From positions 1,820,542 to 1,884,541 of the forward strand of contig NW_025335587.1 in the NCBI RefSeq assembly GCF_004798865.1: a DNA stretch of 64,000 nucleotides, given 5' to 3'. The stretch is from Varanus komodoensis. Lineage: Eukaryota; Chordata; Lepidosauria; Squamata; Varanidae. How positions within the stretch are numbered: the first letter of the stretch is position 1; each line of letters starts with the position of its first letter. The translations under genes and the position numbers were made by a program. Under the pieces are notes generated by a model. That model saw only the letters and a list, made by a program, of their open reading frames with translations. It was not told the origin of the DNA and did not search any database. Below, in pieces: positions 49,320 through 58,284 of the stretch.

Positions 49320-49690
49320 CTTCACAGAATTCTATGGGTCATTTTCATGCTTTGTTTCTGACTCCTAGACCAAATTATTCTACAACGTTTGAGTCTGCTT
49401 TGTTTTCTGCCTATAATTATCAACATGTCTTGTTTTGATGTGTTATCAATTTCTTCTTGGACAATTGCATAGAAGTTTTTGCTTTCTTCTTCCGCATCTG
49501 TTGTTGGAGCATAGTTATGCTGATACATTTTCAAAAAATGATGATTAGTATTGTTTGGTCAGATTTTGCATTATAACCCCTTACCGCTTGTGCTACATTT
49601 TGCCTCAGTATTAGAGCCAATCCATTTCATTTGGTTTTGTAATTTCCAGAAGCAGTTTATGCTTGTCAGACATAAATAGGAAAGGGTTGT
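49320..49690 (-). mobile_element. RTE-type LINE endonuclease fragment
   Basis: The minus-strand ORF reads HNYAPTTDAEEESKNFYAIV then QEEIDNTSKQDMLIIIG, matching the RTE endonuclease QVYAPT.DAEE....FY..LQ, followed by the D.L.I.GD region. The part at 49555-49680 is shared with 8275-8430. It lies head-on to the RTE copy at 48380-49270. Confidence 0.82.
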
Positions 49691-49817
49691 CCTGGGTTAA
49701 AACCTAAGTGAGCAAGTGGAAAGCAGTAGTAAATATGCTACCACTCTTTCCCTTTCCCTGGCAGAAGCACTGGAGTTGATGTTTGGCAGTCCTGCCAAGC
49801 AATGTGTATTGCGTCCG

Positions 49818-49831
49818 CCCCCCCCCCCCCC
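49818..49831. repeat. C14 homopolymer run
   Basis: Fourteen consecutive C followed by five A. Length is likely variable and may be a sequencing soft spot. Confidence 0.9.
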
Positions 49832-51478
49832 AAAAAGCCTCCTTGGAAAATCAAAGAGTACTGCCATGGAGGAGGCGTGGCATAGCCCATTTGGTAGCAT
49901 GGCCCGTAAGCAAATCAGTAACCAAGGAAAGGCCACCTTTAATTGGTCCATTGAGAAGTCTTCCAGCTAGAACTTCATATACAGCTGGCAATGTGCTAAG
50001 AAATCAGAGGTCCTAACAATTTTTCTAGGGGTGCCATTGCGTATTTATGTTTTGGAGCAGGAAATGGCAGTGGTGGTAGAGTATGTAATTGATTTCATTG
50101 GTAATGAAGGACAGTAACTGCAGCAGCAAGCTGAGCCACCTGGTCTCTAAGGAGCTGGTTCACCTGTAGCACAGCCTCCATTCTGCCAGTGGAGTCAGGG
50201 AGGAAATAAATTAGTAAAAGTTGAAGACAAGCTATCCTGCTCCTGTGTCAGCAAGTGCCAGGTCCAGACTAATGTATCTTTAGGAAGTAGCCAAAGGGAG
50301 AAACCAGTCCAGTCTAGTCCAGAGGTCAGGCCTCCATAACATCCAGATCAGGCAGCAGTGTCAGATCGACTGGTCCAGGTAGGAGCCAAAGGTCAAGGGA
50401 TGTGCCCAGTCCAAAAGATCAAGGCAAGCAATAGGCTGAAATGCCACTGTCTGCACAGAGAACATGATCTGGCTGAATTAACTGATATCTGTCTGTAAAT
50501 CAGGACAGCTGCCTAATTAATTTGGGGTGCTGTCTTTAAGGAAGGCCCCATGGTGTGCATACTGTTGGGATTTCTGATGGTTGTGCCTGATCTACTCCTT
50601 TTTAAGGAATGATTCCCTTCTTGTTCTGTCTCCTGTCCTTGGAGAAGTCCAGAAGTATACCAGAATTGCCCAGATGGCTCTTCTGATTGCTCCATGAGAT
50701 GGCTGTCAGATTAAGTCTCTGGTTCCCCACCTGCATCTGGCTGAAGTTCACAGTGCTGGTTCTTCCCCTCTTCTTCTTCATCATCATCAGATGAATTCCC
50801 CATTAGGTTAAAAAAAGACACTTCCAAAGTCAAAATGCAGTACTGTACACAATGCAATTGTCTGTAGCTGTAAGATACCGATCACCTGGTGAACTTATTG
50901 ACAGAGGGACCAATCCTATGACCTACACATCATCTCAAGGACCTTAGGATAGTGAGATTTCCCCTATCCAAAGTCAGAGACAGAACTCTAACCCCAGAAG
51001 GATGAGTTAGAGATCCAATTATGTCCTGTACCTCCTTGAAGCTGTTATGGGAAAAACCATACAAGGTGGACCCCAATTTAAAAAAAAAAAGACCTCAGAG
51101 AGGGGGAAAATGAGACATTGTGATGAGATGGGAGGGAAGAAGGCTGGAGAGGTCACGATATAAACTACCCTGAGTGTCTTCCAGGCTCCTTCCTTCTCCT
51201 ACCAAAGAGCTACCACTAGTTGAGCAAAAATTCCATACAGCAAAACAAGCTAACACTTGGTGGATAGAAAGACAAAGACAGACATTGCTGGATGCATGGA
51301 ACTGTTCATGTTTAAGGCTGCAATTCATAGGCTTGAACCTTAAGAATAACAATAAATTACTTTTCCAACCAATGGGCCTACGAAACATCTCTAGGCATCA
51401 CAATTCCCATCAAAGTGATAATAATTTTGATACCATAAATCATTTCACACTGTTCTGTACAACTACTATTTTTCTATT

Positions 51479-51503
51479 ACACACACACACACACACACAC
51501 ACA
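51479..51503. repeat. (AC)n microsatellite
   Basis: Twelve uninterrupted AC units. Confidence 0.97.
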
Positions 51504-53429
51504 TCCTCCTTCCATTTATAATTTATCATAATAAAATATGAATTGGGCAGAGTAGCAGGTCTCAAAAGCATTCACTTTGGAAGCACTTTGAAATGTGCAC
51601 TTCTATCCAACAAAGCTTTCTCCCTGATCATACAAAACATCACATCCAGAAAAGAGAAGAAAATAAACGAAGGAAGGAAAAAGAAGAGGTACCTTCATTC
51701 TCCAGATTCATATCCTGGTCCTCTGCTTATTCCTCAGGTCTAACACAGACAGTATAGCTTTAAAAAGTGGTTCCTATCATCTTCAAATTTCCTTTCTGTA
51801 TCATAAAAATGGTTTCAGGCATGTAAAGAAATATCAAAAGTTGATGAATTTATTTTGATTTTTCAGCAATATGCTACCCAACAGTTTTCTGTTCTGTTAT
51901 GTGACCTTTCTGCCTAGCTTGTATTTTGCTATTGATTTTAATTACTCCATTTAATTTATTGTATGCCAACATAAAGCTGTTTACTCCTACTTGCCAAAAT
52001 GTTACTATGGTCTCCTAGAGGAAGGTAAAATGAGAGAAACATATATATGTTTCATTGTTACATGCTATTCATTATAAAGAATTTAATAGATTCACTTCCC
52101 ATAAATGTCACCACTCTAGAATGTTATTGCCAAATACAGTACACATGTGCGTGTGTGCACCCATGGATGCGCACGTGCCTACACACACTGAAATACTCTA
52201 CCACCACAGAATTTAAATTCAAAAGCCTTATGTTATCAAAGGCTATGACTTGAAACAGCTTACACTTTCAATTTTAATATTCATCTTTTAATGCATAAGG
52301 GAGACCATATGTTCACCTTCTCTAAAACACATGGACAGAAAGAGTGTGAAATTGTGTGTCTCTTACCATTTCAGCTATTCTGCTTAACACACATGCAGTA
52401 TATTCAGGGTGAAGACAACAATTCTGTTATGAAAGAAGTGGCTTTCATGCATTTTCCCCTACCCAAAAACAAACTTTACAACTGTTATCACCACTGGCTT
52501 CTGGCTATGGGTATTGTAGAAGAATAAATACATAGATGTGAAAGAGGACAATGAAGATCACAAGGTTTACTTAATTCCCAAATACCCGGGAAGTTATGAC
52601 CTTCAAGGTACCTACTTTAATTCAAAATGGGAACCAGATGAAACATTTCTGAGTCAGATACAAAAATCTGTACTTTATATCTTTGCACAACAAACTTTTT
52701 AATGCATTGTGCTTTATCTCACAAACAGACCTGGTTCCCTAAAAATGTATATTCTTCTGGTACTTTTTATCATGTTCCAGAGAACACAGCAGGTATCCTT
52801 TACGTTTTGCTTATGTAGAAGTCAACACACACTAACCAGCACAACACCATCCAAGATATTCAACGAGAATTTCATGAAAAGAATGCAGGAAGTCTCATAT
52901 ATAAAGCTTCTTCAAATTAGGAATGCTAAGTTACAATTGGGACTTTTAGAAAATATTGCAGTGTATCTCCATCCCCTGGGATTCTAGTCAGCCTTGAAAA
53001 GGAACCTTGTAATACTGTTCAGCCCTTTGAAGGGATGGAGGAGGAAGGAGTGGGAAACCAAACAGGACAACTTTAAATGATGTCCATTCTAAATTGCCTC
53101 AACCATAGGCTAAGATGATAGACTTATTCAGTGCACAAAACCTCTGGTTTCTTTAGTCCTAGCACAGAAGGGCAGAGGTACTTGCTGGCCATTTTTGGAG
53201 TCTTTTTTGTTTTTGTTCTTTCTTTCAATCAACAAAAGTATCTATTTCTGAAAACCTAGGGACTTTGTGAGTATGGAGAAACCTGCTTCTTTATTTTGGT
53301 GGTGCCATTTTGAACTGGTAGGCACTCATAGAGTTCATTATTACAGGGAACAAGTGGGGACCAGCAAGAAAGCATTGTTTGGATTAATTAAATAGTTTAG
53401 TGTCCTGCACTAGTTCTTATTTCCATTTG

Positions 53430-53830
53430 TTACTTCCCATTCTCCTTGTGTTTCTCTATTTTCCCCTTTTCTCAAGCTCTGTTGTGCTCCCATTACACAT
53501 CTCTCCATTTTAACTCTTCTCTTTTCTGTTGCCAATCCTGCTGTTCCATATCTTTGTTTCTGGTTATCCTCATGCATTCACCATTTCTCCCTGCCTCTCA
53601 TTTTCACTTCAATGTTCACTGTCCCTCGCCTGTCTCTTTCTATGACTTCATTCCTCCTACCAGTTCAAACCCTTTCATTTGATATTTTGCTTCTTTTTTC
53701 CACTTCTTATACTTGGTCCTGTTTCATGGCATATTCTTTAACACCTGCTTTCTCCTTCTAGCTGCCTCTGATCTGGTTCCCTCCATGTGCCAGTTCCTCC
53801 CATTTCTTATTCTCCTTCCCCATCCATTCA
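53430..53830 (+). repeat. Pyrimidine-rich tract
   Basis: About 400 bp strongly enriched in T and C (runs like TTTTCCCCTTTTCTC), with few purine runs. Low-complexity in character. Confidence 0.6.
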
Positions 53831-54649
53831 TCCTCCAACATAAGACTATTGAGTGATTTTTGAAAGACTAGTTGGATTCAAATGTCATGACAAGCAACCC
53901 TGTATAATTACCACACTTCCTAAGTTTCTACCCCAATGTGTCTGACAATCAGATTCATCATGGTAGCTCTTGTCCTTCCCACCATCTTCTTCCCTATCAG
54001 TACTCCATGAGGGATTCCAGGAGGCACTGCAGGGTGGAATGAAGTTCCTCTCTTTGACATCCATGACTGCCTGTTCAGTTTGCTGCATTTGACAAGCAAT
54101 CTCTGCTGAACAAATAGGGTGAAGGAACTGATTGGGTACCTTTGCCCAGATAGGACTCCTGAAGCATGGGGGAGGGGTGTCTGATACACACAGACAAAAG
54201 GGGCAGGGATCAGCTGGAAGGCTCTGAAATTCACCTTCTGCTGCCCTTCTCACTTGCATGCATGTATGCCAACTTGCACGGCCACCCAGCTAGTTCTTGC
54301 CTCTCTGACTCATGCATGAGACATACCAGTCTGAACTATGACAATGGGGTTTGGACAACACAACAGATGAACAGTGGTAAAAACTGCCATGGTTTGTCAT
54401 GTCATGTGAACTCACACACTGTCATGATGCTTGGTCTTCACAGACTGACATGGGAAGGGAGCAGAATGAATCTAGTATGTGCAGTAAAAGCAGATTCCAC
54501 AGTTGGAATTAGTCCTGTAAGGGAAGTGTCCACAGTTCCATCTTAGCTGGTCTTGTTGGATGAGTTTTAATTATTGCAGCCTGCATTTATAAACAAGGTG
54601 CTTGGACAAGTTCATCCCACCACCTTTATATGCAACCCTTGCCCTTCCT

Positions 54650-55205
54650 GACTGATCATCAAAGCCAGGAAAGGGATGTGATCCTGAGTCCAGGAAGTCA
54701 TCAATCCCTTTCTGGGGGATGGCCTGCTCCCCTCTCCTTTGAAGTAGGTGGTGATCAGGCCACTCCTGAAGAAGGCAACTCTGCACCCAGAGAATAGCAC
54801 TTGTCCAGAGTGATTATGGACCGGTGGCCAACATCCCCTTTTTGTGTAAGGTGCTCAAGATGGTGGTAGCCAGGCAACTCCAGGCACTCTTGGAGGAAAC
54901 TAACCACCTAGATCCATTCTAATCTGATTTCAGGCCTGGTTTATGGACAGAAACTGTCTTCATCATTCAGTTGGATGACCTTTGCCAAGAAAGCGATGGG
55001 AGGGGGTGCATCCCTGTTGCTTCTCCTGGACCTCTTAGTCAATACCATTGACTACCATATCCTTCTGGATAGGCTGGCTGGACTGAAGCTCAGTCCAGGT
55101 GAGATGGAAGTTTTGCTGGTGGGAGAGTCAACTGTTCAGGTGAGTGATATTCTCCCTGTCTTGAATGGGGTTGTACTTCCCCAAAGGGACAGGGTACAAA
55201 GGGAC
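54650..55205 (+). mobile_element. L2-clade LINE reverse transcriptase fragment
   Basis: Successive frames give 'VVIRPLLKKATLHPE'-like, then DYGPVANIPFLCKVLKMVVA, RQLQALLEETNHLDPF, DFRPGLWTETVFIIQLDDL, LLLLDLLVNTIDYHILLDRL, followed by LKLSPGEMEVLLVGESTVQV. These are the L2 RT landmarks (NYRPV.NLPFL.KVLE, FRPGH.TETALV, LDLSAAFDT.DH..LL.RL, L.LNP.KTEVLLVG). An internal deletion joins the RT core directly to the distal part. 5' and 3' truncated. Confidence 0.9.
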
Positions 55206-55850
55206 TGTGCTCACCCCCACCGCCCGGGAAGACCTGCCATGTAGGAGGAGGAGCCGCGGGCTTTAACCCGCCGGCCGCACAGAGAGACGGACTACTCACC
55301 CCCACCTCCCGGGAAGACCTGCCGCGGAGGAGGAGGAGCCGCAGGCTTTAACCCACCGGCCGCACAGAGAGACGGACTGCTCACCCCCACTGCCCGGGAA
55401 GACCTGCCGTGGAGGAGGAGGAGCCACGGGCTTTAACCTGCCGGCCGCACAGAGAGACGGACTGCTCACCCCCACCGCCCAGGAAGACCTGCCACCGCGC
55501 CTCCCGGAAGACCACCGCCGGCACGCTGCCGGCCCGGCTGTACCACATGGCATCATCAGGCCGGCATGCACTCGGCGCGCCCTGCTCCACCCCCCACGGC
55601 GCAGGTGAGAGCTGTGCCGCTCAGGTGGAGTGGTGCGGAGGAGGAGGAGCCACGGGCTTTAACCCGCCGGCTGCACAGAGAGACGGACTGCTCACCCCCA
55701 ACTCCCAGGAAGACCTGCTGCCGCCGCCCCGCCACCTGGAAGACCACCGCTGGCACGCTGCCAGCCCGGCTGCATCACACCTGGCTGGCACATGCTCAGC
55801 ACGCCCTGCTCCGCCCCCCTCCTCCGGCGCAGGTGAGAGCTGTTAATCAC
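55205..55850. repeat. GC-rich 85-bp tandem array with higher-order unit
   Basis: TCACCCCCAC recurs at 55211, 55296, 55381 and 55466, an exact 85-bp period. Each unit carries GGGAAGACCTGCC, a GAGGAGGAGGAGCC run, GGGCTTTAACC and CACAGAGAGACGGACT. A second module (about 55490-55615) ending GCGCAGGTGAGAGCTGT follows, then another 85-bp-type unit and another second module ending the same way, 228 bp later. Strikingly GC-rich against the AT-rich intron. Confidence 0.96.
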
Positions 55851-56013
55851 AGGTCAGTGTGTGTTTTCAAATGTCAACCCATCTTTTAATGAAGCCCATG
55901 GGGAAGTGATGGGGAATGTTCCTGTGATTATCAGGAAGCTTTCCATGGATCCCTCCTCTAAAAACTAGGTGCATCTTATGGTCAGGTGCGTCTTATAGAG
56001 TGAAAAATACGGT
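55850..56013 (-). mobile_element. Terminal part of a non-autonomous DNA transposon
   Basis: On the minus strand the edge reads ACCGTATTTTTCACTCTATA then AGACGCACCTGACCATAAGA, a terminus I recall as widely dispersed in vertebrate genomes. The opposite end was not found, and the GC-rich array directly abuts, so the array may be internal to the element. Confidence 0.6.
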
Positions 56014-56014
56014 A

Positions 56015-57810
56015 ATAGATTATAGTGAAAACTCAAGCGGTATATGCCTTTTACTTTTGGTCCTTCTAGAACATTCTTTCAAGAGTCAGGAAATTTTGTC
56101 AGAGAAGCAATCTACAAGCATGAGAGTGGTGCATTTGGTTGGAAGAAGTCCACAGAGGAAATATTTGATGGGAGGTATTGCATGAAGACTGGAAGTTGGT
56201 GCAGGGAGTTTGTTGCTGAGCAGAGGATGCAGAGCAGAAAAATGGACCTGAAGGATAGCAGACATGTTTAAGATACCTTTCAGCTACTACAGTGCTTCCC
56301 TGGCTAAGGAAGCTGTTTTTCAAGACTCACCTTTGGGTAGTTACGGAATATCACTATTGAATCCACTGTTTTCCTGGCATGATAACGCCAGATGGGTCTC
56401 TGATACCTTAGACAGCACCCAGGGACAAAACACTGAGCTTGCACAGTAGTAACTGCAACCCACCTGCATCTCCAGGGAGGTACTAGAAAAAAGAGTCCTA
56501 TCCAAGACCCTGAAGTTTTGCTGCCATTCAGTAAAACACTATAATGAGTCAGTACTAAGAAACACCCTATGTCACAGCTCAGTCTTGAACAGAAAGTATA
56601 TTATTGTCTTACCACTTTATTGTTAGATGCACCCCTGCAAAATTCCCTTTGCAAAATAAATAGCAAGTATTTGCTAGCCCTGTTTCATATCATTTTCTTC
56701 TGTGTGTTCAGAGTTGCTGTTAAGATTTGTTTAATAAAGAGAGTGCCAAGGGTATTTCTGTCTGATGTGTGGACTATGAAATTTGGTTTATTCAGCTCAA
56801 AGAAGAAAAGGCTATACCTATATCGATATAGCATATCTATCAGAATACATAAATTAGATTTTCTTCACATGGCTATTGCTTGATTTCTTTTCACCACATG
56901 TCTCCTTAAATATGCAATAACTACACTGCAGGTTCAAAATAACCTTGAAGAATTTTACTGCTGGAGCAAGGGAAGGGAATTGATACCTTGTAAATAAAAG
57001 AGATGCAAAAATATGCATACACATACAAGTTACATTTTTCAGCTGCAATATCGTAGGTTTGTTAAAAAAGCACTGTTTAATTAGACTGCAGTTGTTGCTT
57101 TATTTTAGCTTTACAGTGAAGTGTGTGAAGATCCCTTCCCATAGGCAGGAGCAGGTGGCTGTACAGCTCATTTAGCCTGGGTGAGTAATGTCAGTTCAGG
57201 AAAAGAGAGAGGCTTCTGTCTTCAAACTTTCAATCTGCCTCCATTATCTGTGATCAAGGTGGAACCACAGGGGAGTGGAATTACTGGCAGGTCTAGGACA
57301 AGTGAAGAGGCAGTGAATCTATAAGACATATTAATCATCTTTCCCTTCTCTTCTCCGGCGCCAGTCTGTGCCTCCGACTCCCTGGCGCCAGGCAAATGGA
57401 TTTGCTGTCCCCACAGGTACAAGTGAGTGCCTTTCAGGGGCAAGTCATCAGAATAATAATTACTGACACTGCTGAGATCAGCCCTAACCAATCCAGAAGG
57501 GAATAGAAAAATATTATGGGGCGGATGGATTTCCTGAACTTGCGTGTTAGTATATATAGCAGGAGGCTTTAGATGTGTTGCACTAAGTTTAAAACAATCT
57601 TTAAATGATATCTCCCTAAATATGTGCTGAGGAACAATTTCAAAGTATCATTTGCATGATATGAATATTTAAGATCCATAGCATTTCACTTTTAATAAAA
57701 TATAATTTGCTTCTCTTCCCAAGACAGAAAAGCACAGCACATACTGCATCATTTATATTCCCTTAAATGTCTTTACCCAATCAATATTATCAGGGCCTTG
57801 ATAATGCCAT
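56015..57810. other. Intronic sequence with one GC-richer island
   Basis: No repeat recognised. 57120-57490 is GC-richer with a GGCGCCAG/CTGGCGCC inverted pair near 57357-57391, and there is an octamer ATTTGCAT at 57650-57657. Confidence 0.4.
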
Positions 57811-57824
57811 TCATGGCTTTAGTT

Positions 57825-57915
57825 TTCAATTCCATGCATGCCTACCTGGGAGTAAATCCCATTCAGTACGATTCCGATTACTTCTAAGTAAACCTGCATA
57901 GGTTTGCAATGCACA
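57825..57915. repeat. Foldback MITE-like repeat, copy A
   Basis: Left arm 'atgcatgcctacctgggagt' and 'aaatccc'; right arm 'ggttt' / 'tacttctaagtaaacctgca', roughly inverted. A palindromic element of about 85-90 bp. Confidence 0.78.
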
Positions 57916-58092
57916 AGAACTTTGGGCAATACCTTAGCAGGCTGTCAAATTTCAAACAGGAATAAGAGATGATGCATTAACTGATTAACACTTGATCTCA
58001 CAATAAATTTTAATGGAGAGATTTTACATAAAAATCAGAAACTGATTATAGCTTTTAACTCCTAAATACTTGTAGCCTTAGCAAAACCCAGG

Positions 58093-58181
58093 TTGCAATC
58101 CTATTCATTGTTACCAAAGAATAAAATCCATTGGATGCAATGGGAATCACATCAGGGCAGATATGCATAATTGGGCTGTAA
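58093..58181. repeat. Foldback MITE-like repeat, copy B
   Basis: Opens with GTTGCAATCCTATTCATTG and carries the AATCCATTGGATGCAATGGG centre. More decayed than copies A and C. Confidence 0.7.
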
Positions 58182-58191
58182 TATTGTTATA

Positions 58192-58283
58192 GTGCAATCC
58201 TATACATGTCCACATGGAAGTAAGCCCTTGTAAGTTCAATGACACTTCTAGGGAAATAAATATAAGGATGCAGTCTTAATGTA
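58192..58283. repeat. Foldback MITE-like repeat, copy C
   Basis: Opens with GTGCAATCCTATACATGTCC and 'gaagtaagccc', centre 'gttcaatg', and closes with 'aaggatgcagtctta', the worn inverse of the opening. About 10 bp after copy B. Confidence 0.8.
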
Positions 58284-58284
58284 T

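Larger units (their letters stand above)
46570..50800 (-). mobile_element. Ty3/Gypsy LTR retrotransposon fossil, interrupted
   Basis: Minus-strand element. Its 5' LTR/leader-like part lies at about 50200-50800, gag-like sequence at about 49830-50190 (a Gypsy-type MEAVLQVNQLLRDQ start), and pol RT/RNase H-like sequence at about 46900-47700 (MEFQGHTITPEGSQVD and KEFLAIKAIFE landmarks). RTE LINE copies at 48380-49690 separate gag from pol. No matching 3' LTR was identified. The element is clearly dead, with many breaks (well over ten), and looks old. Boundaries are approximate. Confidence 0.72.
50810..54600. other. Intronic sequence, mostly unassigned
   Basis: Contains an (AC)n run at 51479-51503 and a CT-rich tract at about 53430-53830. 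ORFs such as 53885-54259 are not recognisable proteins. Confidence 0.4.

Noticed and set aside
53885-54259. 124-codon minus-strand ORF
   Set aside because: No conserved motif, and overlapping ORFs exist in other frames. Treated as chance.
55211-55560. The 85-bp direct repeats as a CRISPR-like array
   Set aside because: Units are contiguous without unique spacers, they are far longer than CRISPR repeats, and the sequence is a vertebrate nuclear intron.
55409-55846. 145-codon ORF across the GC-rich array
   Set aside because: Several frames on both strands stay open through the 85-bp repeat, as expected of low-stop GC-rich tandem DNA.
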